Shown: piece after piece, positions 1 to 8,237 of the stretch
Layout: every line of letters begins with the position of its first letter
How positions within the stretch are numbered: the stretch's first letter is position 1
Origin: an uncultured Pseudovibrio sp.
GTDB taxonomy: Bacteria > Pseudomonadota > Alphaproteobacteria > Rhizobiales > Stappiaceae
Assembly (NCBI GenBank): GCA_947496145.1
Contig: CANMBS010000001.1
Coordinates: 186,001-250,000, forward strand
Length of the DNA stretch: 64,000 bases
Reading direction: 5' to 3'
Made by a program: the position numbers and the translations under genes
The notes under the pieces: generated by a model
What the model saw: the letters and a program-made list of their open reading frames with translations, nothing else
Told to the model about the DNA's origin: nothing
Databases searched by the model: none

Positions 1-656
1 AGCTCCAGAGCATTGGTGAGCGCAGCCTCCTCATGGGGAATGCGCAGGTCAGTACAGATATGGCTCTGAGCGATATTGAGTCGCTCCTGCAATACTCGCA
101 GGCTTTTTGTAATGGTCTCCGGTTTGAGGTGCGGAAGCTCGGTTGAGATTACTGCGACGGCCTTTGGCTTGTAAGCTGCGACGGAAACCGCTTTTTCAAT
201 TTTCTTTGCCGCTGACCGGGCCAGTTCCTCATTAACTGCCAGTGGAATAATTTTCGCAGTTGCGAGCATACGTCCTTCACGCACCTCTGTGAACGGAGGA
301 AGGCAGGCGAAAGTGATTGCAGGGTCAATGAGGTTGGCTTCGGTCACCTTATCCGCATCTACTTGCAGAACACCACTTTGTGTGGCGTAGAGATTGGCGC
401 GCCCTGTGAAGGATGGGGAGAGGGAAACAGCAGCAGCCCCTGCGCTTTGTGCAAGTAAGGTGGCGGCCTGATCCTCATGCAGGTCAGTTGCCTCCACCTC
501 GGCTACAGTAATTTCATTAATTCCAGAAGCTGCAAGTTGTTTGATATCCGTTGCGCTGAGTTGGTGGGCCTTAGACAAAGAAAGGCCATCATGCTTGAGA
601 GAATGAGCGAGGTAACACCCGGTGCACTCATTTATGGGTCTTGTGCCAAACTTCAC
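1..656 (-). CDS. Molybdopterin-binding / nucleotidyltransferase protein, 5' part (cut by window edge)
   Basis: The frame is open for 218 codons from a GTG at 656 to the window edge, so only the N-terminal part is present. The start MKFGTRPINECTGCYLAHSL, and later NEITVAEVEATDLHEDQAA, SFTGRANLYA and ATAKIIPLAV, resemble the MoeA/MogA-like molybdopterin-binding domain of the alphaproteobacterial two-domain proteins whose C-terminus is a MobA-type nucleotidyltransferase. The expected role is molybdenum-cofactor maturation for xanthine-dehydrogenase-type enzymes. The GTG lies 1 nt past the xdhC stop, so the two genes are very likely co-transcribed and translationally coupled. The C-terminal transferase domain is inferred, not seen. 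Confidence 0.72.
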   Translation of the reverse strand, partial: MKFGTRPINECTGCYLAHSLKHDGLSLSKAHQLSATDIKQLAASGINEITVAEVEATDLHEDQAATLLAQSAGAAAVSLSPSFTGRANLYATQSGVLQVDADKVTEANLIDPAITFACLPPFTEVREGRMLATAKIIPLAVNEELARSAAKKIEKAVSVAAYKPKAVAVISTELPHLKPETITKSLRVLQERLNIAQSHICTDLRIPHEEAALTNALE

Positions 657-657
657 G

Positions 658-1716
658 TTATGCTGCTTTCTTTTGCTCAGCTTTGGTGCCGCGCAATGTC
701 ACGATTATTTCGGAGAGGACAGCCACCGCGATCTCTTGCGGGTTTGCAGCGCCGATATCAAGTCCGATAGGAGCTTTGATGCGAGCAATGTCTTCTTCAG
801 AAACGCCCGCTTCACGTAAACGTTCACAGCGTTTGGCGTGCGTTTTCCGACTGCCGAGAGCTCCGACATAGAAGCAGCCAGCTTTAAGTGCCTCTGTCAG
901 CGGGAAGTCATCAATCTTAGGGTCATGGGTCACTGCTGCAACTGCTGTATACGGGTCCAGCTTAAGCTGTTCCATCACATCTTCAGGCCATTCAGCGTAT
1001 AGCGAGATACCCGGGAAACGTTCTTTAGAAGCAAAGGCGCTACGGGGATCAACGACTGTGATGTCATAGCCAGCTGTTTGAGCAATGGGTACCAGTGCCT
1101 GCGTAATGTGGACCGCCCCAACCACGACGATGCGCGTTGCTGGTACCTGCATACTTAAAAAGTACTCCTGCCCGTCCTCTGAGGTTACGTGCCCTGACTT
1201 ACCACTACGGACTCCGTTTTCGAATGCAACAGCGAGTGCAGTGTCTTCTGCATCGTCGCCGTACAGCATAACAGAGGATGTGCCGTCGGCCAGATTGGTC
1301 AGCAGTGCAGCTGGCTCTCTTTCGTACCGTGCTTTATTCAGAAGGTGGATATGTCCGTGATCCGCTTCTGATGTGACTGGTTGTACATAGACTGCAATCT
1401 TGCCGCCACAGGAAAGGCCAACACGCCATGCGGTTTCGTCCGCAACGCCAAACTCAATCCTGCGGGCCTTGCCACCTTCAAGCACATCCAATGCTTCTGA
1501 AACAACGGCGCCTTCAACACATCCGCCAGAAACGGAGCCTTCGAACTCGCCATTCTCGTCAATGATCAAATGGCTCCCTACAGGGCGCGGCGCAGATCCC
1601 CATGTCTCAATCACTGTTGCAAGAACGACTTTGCGTCCTTCCGTTTGCCAGCGTTCAGCGACACCAAGCACATCAAGATTTTGGGGCAATTCCTCAGGCA
1701 AATGACTAATGGACAT
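658..1716 (-). CDS. XdhC/CoxI family molybdoenzyme maturation protein
   Basis: This protein (about 352 aa) belongs to the XdhC/CoxI family, which handles the molybdenum cofactor, for example its sulfuration and insertion into xanthine-dehydrogenase-like enzymes. The XdhC N-terminal domain is marked by ETWGSAPRPVGSHL and SGGCVEGAVV, with a second conserved Cys in LSCGGKIAVYV. The C-terminal half is a Rossmann-like domain (TRIVVVGAVHITQALVPIA, then VTHDPKIDDFPL and GALGSRKTHAKR). The start was placed at the ATG giving MSISHLPEEL; an upstream ATG at 1749 would add 11 residues. The next gene begins 1 nt after its stop, so both form one unit for molybdenum-cofactor supply. Confidence 0.82.
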   Translation of the reverse strand: MSISHLPEELPQNLDVLGVAERWQTEGRKVVLATVIETWGSAPRPVGSHLIIDENGEFEGSVSGGCVEGAVVSEALDVLEGGKARRIEFGVADETAWRVGLSCGGKIAVYVQPVTSEADHGHIHLLNKARYEREPAALLTNLADGTSSVMLYGDDAEDTALAVAFENGVRSGKSGHVTSEDGQEYFLSMQVPATRIVVVGAVHITQALVPIAQTAGYDITVVDPRSAFASKERFPGISLYAEWPEDVMEQLKLDPYTAVAAVTHDPKIDDFPLTEALKAGCFYVGALGSRKTHAKRCERLREAGVSEEDIARIKAPIGLDIGAANPQEIAVAVLSEIIVTLRGTKAEQKKAA

Positions 1717-1886
1717 GGCACGCTCGCAATTCAACAGGTGTTTGAGCATTCCCGGGCAACGTAACGAATTGCACTTTGAGAATGCGCCTTCATAACGTGA
1801 GGAGCCTAGCCTGCTTTCTCAAGGGTGCGCAACAAAAGAACGATGAGTGCTGGAGAACTGTTAGTGTGCAGTGTTAGTCTCAAACA

Positions 1887-1920
1887 GAAAAAGCGCCGGA
1901 ACTTTCGTTCCAGCGCTCTT
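1887..1920 (-). terminator. Rho-independent terminator of pckA
   Basis: The minus strand reads GAGCGCTGGAAC, a short loop, GTTCCGGCGC and then a T run, 20 nt past the pckA stop. The stem is GC-rich and fits an intrinsic terminator for pckA. Confidence 0.8.
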
Positions 1921-1941
1921 AATTCTTGAAACTGACGAGTT

Positions 1942-3552
1942 TTATTCGGCAGCCATCCTGGTGATTGGGCCTGCGCTGAGGACCAGATCGTCAACGTGAT
2001 CCTGGAAGATCTGGAAGTTGGCAGCAAACATGTCGACCAGCTTTGCAGCCTGTGCATCATATTCAGCCGGGTTGCTCCAGGTGCTCCGTGGATCAAGAAT
2101 GCTGGTGTTCACGCCCGGTACAGCAACAGGGACCATGAAGCCGAAGTTCTCATCCTTACGGAACTCAACATTGTTCAAAGACCCATCCAGTGCTGCGCGA
2201 AGCAGGGCACGGGTTTCTTTGATTGGCATGCGGTGGCCAACGCCATAGGCCCCACCAGTCCAGCCGGTGTTTACAAGCCAGCAATCCACATCATGCTCGC
2301 GGATCAGGTCTTTGAGCAGAGAACCGTACTCTGAAGGGTGACGCGGCATAAATGGAGCGCCGAAGCAGGTGGAAAATGTTGCCTGCGGCTCTGTTACACC
2401 GCGCTCTGTACCTGCAACCTTTGCGGTGTAACCGGAAAGGAAGTGGTACATAGCCTGTGCATCAGACAGCTTTGCAATTGGAGGCAGAACACCAAATGCA
2501 TCAGCGGTCAGCATGATGATGTTTTTCGGGTGCGATGCGCGGCTCGTTTCACTTGCATTTGGAATGAAGTGAATTGGGTAGGAACAACGGGTGTTTTCCG
2601 TTTTAGAACCGTCATCAAAGTCAGGAACACGCGCTTCATCCAGCACAACATTTTCAAGAATGGTGCCAAAGCGCTGTGTGGTTGCAAAGATTTCCGGCTC
2701 AGCTTCTGCGGAAAGACGAATGGTCTTTGCATAACAGCCACCTTCAAAGTTGAAGATGCCATCAGGGCCCCAGCCGTGCTCGTCATCACCGATCAGCGTG
2801 CGGGACGGATCAGCAGAGAGCGTGGTTTTGCCGGTGCCGGACAGGCCAAAGAACACAGCTGCGTCGTCATTGTCGCCCACATTTGCGGAGCAGTGCATTG
2901 GCATGACGCCATCTGCCGGCAGCATGTAGTTGAGCATGGAGAAGACAGATTTCTTCATCTCACCTGCATAGGCCGTACCAGCAATCAGAACGATTTTATT
3001 GGTCAGGTCACAGGCGATCACTGTTTCACTGCGACAGCCATGGCGCTGCGGATCGGCCTTAAAGCTTGGCAGATCGATGATGGTCATCTCCGACTCAAAG
3101 CTCTTCAGCTCTTCACGGGACGGGCGCAGCAGCATGTTGCGGATAAAATGGTTGTGCCAGGCCAGTTCGTTGTAGACACGAACGTTCAGCTGGTGTGCCG
3201 GATCAGCGCCTCCGTAAAGGTCCTGCACATACAGCTCCATACCTTCGGCATGGGCCAGCATGTCCTGCAAAAGCACATTGAAGTGCTCAGGGCTCATTGC
3301 CCCGCTGTTGTCCCACCAGATCGTATCTTCGGTCTTAGCGTCACGAACAACAAACTTGTCTTTTGGAGAGCGTCCTGTGTGGGTGCCTGTTTCTGCACAT
3401 AATGCACCGCCTGCGGCTATCTGTGCTTCACCCTTCCTGATAGCATGCTCATAAAGTTCAGCTTCGGTCAGGTTCCAGTACACACTCTTCAGGGCTTTCA
3501 AACCAAAGGTCTCACACCCAAACGCGGAATTCCGTAGTCCGAACTCTTTCAT
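1942..3552 (-). CDS. pckA: Phosphoenolpyruvate carboxykinase (ATP)
   Basis: PckA converts oxaloacetate and ATP to phosphoenolpyruvate, CO2 and ADP, the first committed step of gluconeogenesis from TCA intermediates. The 536-aa length is normal. Diagnostic motifs are [15 protein letters not shown] near the N-terminus, the kinase P-loop [24 protein letters not shown] for metal and nucleotide binding, and the C-terminal [15 protein letters not shown]. The start [12 protein letters not shown] matches the alphaproteobacterial N-terminus and has an AAGGA upstream. The gene faces away from chvI, and this divergence is conserved: ChvI is known to affect pckA in rhizobia. A terminator follows the stop. 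Confidence 0.97.
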   Translation of the reverse strand: MKEFGLRNSAFGCETFGLKALKSVYWNLTEAELYEHAIRKGEAQIAAGGALCAETGTHTGRSPKDKFVVRDAKTEDTIWWDNSGAMSPEHFNVLLQDMLAHAEGMELYVQDLYGGADPAHQLNVRVYNELAWHNHFIRNMLLRPSREELKSFESEMTIIDLPSFKADPQRHGCRSETVIACDLTNKIVLIAGTAYAGEMKKSVFSMLNYMLPADGVMPMHCSANVGDNDDAAVFFGLSGTGKTTLSADPSRTLIGDDEHGWGPDGIFNFEGGCYAKTIRLSAEAEPEIFATTQRFGTILENVVLDEARVPDFDDGSKTENTRCSYPIHFIPNASETSRASHPKNIIMLTADAFGVLPPIAKLSDAQAMYHFLSGYTAKVAGTERGVTEPQATFSTCFGAPFMPRHPSEYGSLLKDLIREHDVDCWLVNTGWTGGAYGVGHRMPIKETRALLRAALDGSLNNVEFRKDENFGFMVPVAVPGVNTSILDPRSTWSNPAEYDAQAAKLVDMFAANFQIFQDHVDDLVLSAGPITRMAAE

Positions 3553-3975
3553 GTTCAGCAGTCCTTAATCCACTCACATTCTATCCTGCACCTTCAGTGA
3601 CACTGTGCCAATGAAGATAGCGATAATGCCCCTTGGATGGGGCAGTCATAGTTAGAAAAGCAAGACCAGAAATCCTGCGTTTTTCCATTAAACCGATTGA
3701 AATAAGACCTTTTGCTGGCATAGAATTATTTTGCTTATAAAAATAAACTCGAAACAAACCTGGTTTTCACTTTTAGGCGTATAACGCTATTGTTCATGAA
3801 GAATACGTGGCACCGAGCTGGCGGAAATTTGTCAAAAGTGGCGCTAAATAAGGAAATTTTCCGAATACCTTGCTATAACAGGGTTTTGCCGCATTTCAGG
3901 ATTAGGGATCGCGCAACTTAATCTCAAATCCGAAGAATGTAGCGAAGCGTGCAAGAGAGGAATAAGGTCTCTGAT
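3553..3975. promoter_or_regulatory. Divergent pckA / chvI promoter region
   Basis: These 423 nt between divergent pckA and chvI contain no convincing gene. The middle (about 3660-3790) is AT-rich and must hold both promoters. I cannot point to a specific operator by eye. A GTG at 3949 would add 9 residues to ChvI, but the family N-terminus favours the ATG at 3976. Confidence 0.6.
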
Positions 3976-4677
3976 ATGCCAACGATTGCTCTGGTCGATG
4001 ATGACCGTAACATTTTGACATCCGTCTCCATTGCGTTGGAAGCCGAAGGTTATCGGGTTCAAACCTATACTGATGGTACTGTAGCTCTGGAAGGTCTTCA
4101 GGCAGACCCGCCGGACCTTGCTATCTTTGATATCAAGATGCCACGTATGGACGGTATGGAACTGCTGCGCAGGTTCCGTCAACTTTCTGATCTCCCAGTG
4201 ATTTTTCTCACATCTAAAGATGATGAGATTGATGAGCTGTTTGGTCTGAAGATGGGTGCAGACGACTTTATCCGTAAGCCGTTTTCTCAGCGTTTGCTGG
4301 TTGAGCGCGTGAAAGCTGTGCTGCGTCGTGCTGCCCCTCGTGATGCGGCAAGTGCTGCCACAGAAACCTCCAAACTGCTGGAGCGTGGCAATCTGGTAAT
4401 GGACAAGGAGCGCCACACCTGCACATGGCTGGCAAAGCCTGTGACCCTGACTGTGACTGAGTTCCTGATTCTCTTTGCCCTGGCGCAGCGCCCTGGCGTT
4501 GTGAAAAGCCGTAATGCGCTGATGGATGCTGCTTATGATGATCAGGTTTATGTTGATGACCGCACCATCGACAGCCACATCAAGCGCTTGCGCAAGAAGT
4601 TCAAAGTGGTTGATGACGATTTCGATATGATTGAAACACTTTACGGTGTGGGCTATCGGTTCCGCGAGAACGGATAG
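3976..4677 (+). CDS. chvI: Response regulator ChvI (OmpR/PhoB family)
   Basis: ChvI is the DNA-binding response regulator of the ChvG/ChvI (ExoS/ChvI, BvrS/BvrR) system, which responds to acidity and envelope stress and controls surface components and carbon metabolism. Residues 1-120 form a receiver domain: the acidic pair in VDDDRN, phospho-acceptor Asp in [17 protein letters not shown], Thr in FLTSKDD, and Lys in [10 protein letters not shown]. The C-terminal winged helix ([38 protein letters not shown]) is OmpR type. The 233-aa length is usual. chvG follows 94 nt downstream on the same strand. Confidence 0.95.
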   Translation: MPTIALVDDDRNILTSVSIALEAEGYRVQTYTDGTVALEGLQADPPDLAIFDIKMPRMDGMELLRRFRQLSDLPVIFLTSKDDEIDELFGLKMGADDFIRKPFSQRLLVERVKAVLRRAAPRDAASAATETSKLLERGNLVMDKERHTCTWLAKPVTLTVTEFLILFALAQRPGVVKSRNALMDAAYDDQVYVDDRTIDSHIKRLRKKFKVVDDDFDMIETLYGVGYRFRENG

Positions 4678-4771
4678 AAGCAATCTGCCGTAGCGTGTCA
4701 TTGGGTTACACAGCTCCTGAACAGGAATCCTGGCAATTCCGCCGGAGTGCCCGAGAACTCAACAAGAGCGA

Positions 4772-6604
4772 ATGTCGGAAAACAAAGAAGATCAGGTGCG
4801 GAAAGATGTCGATGCTGCTCAGGCAGATGACTCTTCAGAGCCGCAAAACACGGGTGCGTTCCGCTGGCTGGGACGCAGGCATGTGCGTCAGCGTGTCTTT
4901 ACGCGCTGGGTGTCGCTGGCTGGTACCTATGTCTTTTCTTCTCTGACACGGCGCATTCTGGTGCTGAACCTCGTCGGTCTTCTGGCGATGGTGATGTCTA
5001 TTCTTTACCTGAACCAGTTTCAGGCCGGGCTGATTGATGCGCGCGTTCAGTCCCTGCTGGTTCAAGGTGAGATTATTGCTGGTGCGATTGCTGCCAGCAC
5101 CACAGGCACCGGCGATTCGCTGATGGTTGATCCTGAACAGTTGCTGCGACTGGAAGCAGGCGAATCGACCAATGCTCGCTCAACGCTTGGCAGTCTCGAT
5201 TTTCCCATCAATCCTGAGATTGTTGGCCCGATCCTGCGACGATTGATTTCGCCCACTAAAACCCGAGCGCGAATCTATGATCCTGAAGGGATGCTGATGC
5301 TGGATTCCCGCCAGCTCCATGCCCAGAATCAGATTTTCCGCTTTGACTTACCGCCACCGGATGAGAGCAGTGACCCCTTCTTTCAGAAAATGTGGGAGGA
5401 GCTGAAACTCTGGATGCGCCGAGGTGAGTATCCTCCTTACAAAGAGGTTGGCCGTACTGAAGGGCGTGAATACCCTGAGGTGGAAGCTGCTCTGGCTGGT
5501 TCTCCGGCCTCTGTGGTTCGTGTTGGCGCGAAAGGCGAGATGGTGGTTGCGGTCGCTGTGCCAATTCAGCGGTTCCGAGGGGTTTTGGGTGCGCTTTTGC
5601 TGTCCACACAGGGCGGTGATATTGATGATATCGTTGCGGCGGAACGCAATGCGATTATCAAGATCTTCATTGTCGCTGCTGTTGTGGTGATGATTCTTTC
5701 CGTCCTGCTTGCAGGCACGATTGCCGGACCGGTGCGCCGTTTGTCTGATGCTGCGCAGCGCGTGCAGTCTGCAATCAACACCCGCGAAGAAATCCCAGAG
5801 TTTGAAGATCGTTATGATGAGATTGGTCACTTAGCGCGTGCTTTGCGCAACATGACCAATTCGCTCTATGACCGGATGGATGCCATTGAGAGTTTTGCGG
5901 CGGATGTGGCTCATGAGCTTAAGAACCCCCTCACCTCTTTGCGCAGTGCTGTTGAGACGCTTCCTCTTGCCAAGACAGATGCGTCCCGTGAGCGTCTGCT
6001 TGACGTGATCCAGCATGATGTGCGGCGGCTGGACCGACTGATTACCGATATTTCCGAGGCTTCCCGTATTGATGCGGAGATGTCCCGTGCTGAATCTCAT
6101 GATGTGGATATGGCCGTTCTGCTCGATGCAGTGGTGTCTATTGCAAATGAGCGTGCATGTGATGATGTGGCCCATGTGGGGCTGACGTTTGAGCCTTCTG
6201 ACGTGGAGGGCAAGTTCCAGATGCATGGGAATGACCAGCGTCTTGGGCAGGTCATCAATAACCTGATTGATAATGCCCGTTCGTTTACACCGGAAGGCAC
6301 GGACGTCACTGTTACGGCGCGGCGCAAACAGAACCATATTATTATCTGGGTGGATGATTGCGGTCCGGGCATCAAGGAAGAACTGCGGGAACGTGTGTTT
6401 GAGCGGTTCTATACGGACCGGCCCGAAAACGAGGGCTTTGGTAATAACTCCGGTCTGGGGCTTTCCATTTGCCGACAAATCATCGAAGCTCATCGTGGTG
6501 AGATTTCCGTGGTCAACCGTATGTCCGAACCGACGGATGACCAGCCTGCAAAGGTTCTTGGTGCAAGGTTCGTTATCCGGTTGAGGGCCAAAGCGATCTC
6601 ATGA
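4772..6604 (+). CDS. chvG: Sensor histidine kinase ChvG
   Basis: This inner-membrane histidine kinase is the partner of ChvI. The 610-aa protein has a basic cytoplasmic N-terminus, a first TM segment (ILVLNLVGLLAMVMSILYL), a long periplasmic sensor region, a second TM (IFIVAAVVVMILSVLLAGT) and a HAMP domain (VRRLSDAAQRVQ). The H-box AADVAHELKNPLTSLRSA carries the phosphorylated His near residue 381. The ATPase domain shows the N box NNLIDNARSFTPEG, DDCGPGIKEE and GLGLSICRQIIEAHRG. The last codons overlap the hprK start by 4 nt (ATGA), so signalling and PTS genes are coupled. Confidence 0.95.
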   Translation: MSENKEDQVRKDVDAAQADDSSEPQNTGAFRWLGRRHVRQRVFTRWVSLAGTYVFSSLTRRILVLNLVGLLAMVMSILYLNQFQAGLIDARVQSLLVQGEIIAGAIAASTTGTGDSLMVDPEQLLRLEAGESTNARSTLGSLDFPINPEIVGPILRRLISPTKTRARIYDPEGMLMLDSRQLHAQNQIFRFDLPPPDESSDPFFQKMWEELKLWMRRGEYPPYKEVGRTEGREYPEVEAALAGSPASVVRVGAKGEMVVAVAVPIQRFRGVLGALLLSTQGGDIDDIVAAERNAIIKIFIVAAVVVMILSVLLAGTIAGPVRRLSDAAQRVQSAINTREEIPEFEDRYDEIGHLARALRNMTNSLYDRMDAIESFAADVAHELKNPLTSLRSAVETLPLAKTDASRERLLDVIQHDVRRLDRLITDISEASRIDAEMSRAESHDVDMAVLLDAVVSIANERACDDVAHVGLTFEPSDVEGKFQMHGNDQRLGQVINNLIDNARSFTPEGTDVTVTARRKQNHIIIWVDDCGPGIKEELRERVFERFYTDRPENEGFGNNSGLGLSICRQIIEAHRGEISVVNRMSEPTDDQPAKVLGARFVIRLRAKAIS

Positions 6605-7098
6605 TCAGCACTCTGGATCAGAAGCAGACAGCACAAGCGGCAGAGGGGCAGGCAATTCACGCGACCTGTCTGGTGGTTGGCACGAAAGGTCTTCTGATCC
6701 GCGGGCCTTCCGGCTCAGGCAAGTCAGCCCTTGCCATTGAGCTTATGAGGCATGCGCAGCTTAAAGGGCATTTTGCAGCTCTTGTTGCCGATGACCGGGT
6801 TTTCATCTCAGAGGAAAACGGACGTCTCGTTGCCACCTGCCCTGAAAGCATTCGGGGGAAAGCGGAGCTGCGCGGGTTTGGTGTGATTGACCTGCCTTCA
6901 CTGTGCACTGCGGTGATTCATCTGGTTCTGGACCTTGAACCACGGGAGCAAATTGAGAGGCTGGCGGAGGAACGATCCCTGACCTGTGAACTTTGCTCAG
7001 TTAAATTGCAGCACCAACCTGTACCAAAAGAAGACCATTTGGCTGCACTTCGGCTCGCTAATACACTTATTTTTACTAATCCAGTGCACAACTATTAG
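6601..7098 (+). CDS. hprK: HPr kinase/phosphorylase, short alphaproteobacterial form
   Basis: HprK phosphorylates or dephosphorylates a serine of HPr, so it sets the state of the regulatory PTS. At 165 aa this is the short alphaproteobacterial form, which keeps only the catalytic domain of the ~310-aa Firmicute enzyme. The P-loop GPSGSGKSALAIEL lies at residues 35-48, followed by LVADDRVFI and the signature-like region RGKAELRGFGVIDLP. It overlaps chvG by 4 nt and is followed by EIIA and HPr, its substrate. Confidence 0.93.
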   Translation: MISTLDQKQTAQAAEGQAIHATCLVVGTKGLLIRGPSGSGKSALAIELMRHAQLKGHFAALVADDRVFISEENGRLVATCPESIRGKAELRGFGVIDLPSLCTAVIHLVLDLEPREQIERLAEERSLTCELCSVKLQHQPVPKEDHLAALRLANTLIFTNPVHNY

Positions 7099-7206
7099 CC
7101 CTTTGTGCATGAGCGTGCTGTTTTTTCTTGCACTGCCGCGAGTCCTTTAACAAAGTGTGTCTGGAATAACCTTAGAGTAGACACTCTGCTAGTTCGCGGG
7201 AAATAT

Positions 7207-7611
7207 ATGATTGGTCTAGTTCTTGTCACCCATGGTCGCTTGGCGGAAGAGTTCAAATCGGCTCTTGAGCATGTTGTAGGTCCACAGGATCGTGTAGCAA
7301 CCATCTGCATCGGCCCAGATGATGATATGGAACAGCGTCGTCAGGATATCCTGCGTTCTGTTGAAGCGGTCAACGATGGCTCTGGCGTCGTTCTTCTTAC
7401 CGACATGTTTGGCGGTACACCATCCAACCTTGCTATTTCTGTCATGGATGGAGGTAGCGTAGAGGTCGTTGCTGGTGTAAACCTGCCGATGCTTATAAAA
7501 CTGGCAAGCGTGCGAAACGAGAAATCGCTTGCTGACGCGGTAGAAGAAGCCCGCAGCGCAGGACAGAAGTACATCTCCGTTGCTTCTCAGGTTCTGTCCG
7601 GGCAAGGCTAA
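7207..7611 (+). CDS. PTS EIIA component, mannose (ManX-like) family
   Basis: This 134-aa protein is a stand-alone EIIA of the mannose superfamily, with no EIIB or EIIC nearby, so it probably acts in regulation rather than sugar uptake. It opens MIGLVLVTHGRLAEEF, with the phosphorylatable His at residue 9. LLTDMFGGTPSNLAIS and GVNLPMLIKLAS are the conserved loops. An in-frame upstream extension to 7105 lacks family similarity; the ATG at 7207 matches the family. HPr follows after 6 nt. In alphaproteobacteria EIIA-Man and HPr form the end of a phosphorelay fed by EI-Ntr. Confidence 0.92.
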   Translation: MIGLVLVTHGRLAEEFKSALEHVVGPQDRVATICIGPDDDMEQRRQDILRSVEAVNDGSGVVLLTDMFGGTPSNLAISVMDGGSVEVVAGVNLPMLIKLASVRNEKSLADAVEEARSAGQKYISVASQVLSGQG

Positions 7612-7617
7612 ATAAAT

Positions 7618-7902
7618 ATGGATGAATGTACAGTGCTGGCGCGCGACCTGACCATCGTGAACACCCGTGGTTTGCATGCGCGTGCTTCCGCCAAGCTGGT
7701 AAAGCTGGTTGAAACCTTCGATGCTGACGTAAAAGTCTCTAAAGACGGGCAGACCGTTGGCGGAACCTCCATCATGGGCCTGATGATGCTGGCCGCCAGC
7801 CCGGGCTGCTCCATCCATGTGGTCGTTACCGGCAACCAGAAAGCCGAAGCGCTAACTGCCATCACCGATCTGGTTGAAGATGGTTTTGGCGAGCGGGATT
7901 AG
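7618..7902 (+). CDS. ptsH: Phosphocarrier protein HPr (Npr type)
   Basis: HPr accepts phosphate from enzyme I on a histidine and passes it to EIIA; HprK modifies it on a serine. The 94-aa protein has the active-site motif NTRGLHARASAKLV with His20, and the regulatory site GGTSIMGLMML with Ser51. It ends the chvI-chvG-hprK-EIIA-ptsH cluster. In related genomes ahcY often follows closely; here a 4-kb accessory stretch separates them. Confidence 0.94.
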   Translation: MDECTVLARDLTIVNTRGLHARASAKLVKLVETFDADVKVSKDGQTVGGTSIMGLMMLAASPGCSIHVVVTGNQKAEALTAITDLVEDGFGERD

Positions 7903-8035
7903 GTAGCGCCTGCCTTTCCTTCTTTTTTGCATCGCGTCAGGCTAATGCAAGCGGAGATATAAGGCGCACTCTCTGCATTTTCTAAGGCGTTAGTGTCGTA
8001 CTGATTTGCTTGCATCAGCGTTGGAGGTTGTTGCT

Positions 8036-8062
8036 CTGGATCCCGCATCAAGTGCGGGAAGA
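8036..8062 (+). repeat. Dispersed palindromic repeat, copy 1
   Basis: The unit reads CTGGATCCCGCATCAAGTGC followed by GGGAAGAC; its core CCCGCA-tcaag-TGCGGG forms a 6-bp hairpin. Near-identical or related units occur at 8100, 10308, 11341, 11444, 11513, 55696 and 55766, all outside or at the ends of genes. Confidence 0.8.
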
Positions 8063-8099
8063 CGGCGGAAAAGTTTCCACTTTTCGAGCACCCCACCGA

Positions 8100-8127
8100 C
8101 GTCATCCCGGCCAACGAGCCGGGATCT
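8100..8127 (-). repeat. Dispersed palindromic repeat, copy 2
   Basis: GTCATCCCGGC-caacga-GCCGGGATCT is a perfect 8-bp-arm hairpin (ATCCCGGC/GCCGGGAT). The flanking GTCAT and GGATC ends match the other copies, but in reverse orientation to the copy at 8036. Confidence 0.75.
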
Positions 8128-8237
8128 AAAATCTCAATAATATGCAACACGATCAGCACATATCAGAAAGCGCTAATACCCCTTCCAATTGAATACACTA
8201 TAATCTCAAGAATCACACTGATATTGCGGCTTACCTG

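Larger units (their letters stand above)
7903..8237. other. Intergenic stretch, left edge of accessory island
   Basis: These 335 nt between ptsH and the KAP-type NTPase gene hold no credible gene. They contain two palindromic repeats listed separately (8036-8062 and 8100-8127) in opposite orientation. The last 100 nt before 8238 become AT-rich and probably carry the promoter of the NTPase gene. Confidence 0.55.

Noticed and set aside
2338-3402. Open plus-strand frame opposite pckA
   Set aside because: Antisense of the pckA coding region; the composition is typical of a shadow frame.
3949-3975. GTG start 9 codons upstream for ChvI
   Set aside because: ChvI proteins begin with a [14 protein letters not shown] N-terminus; the ATG at 3976 fits.
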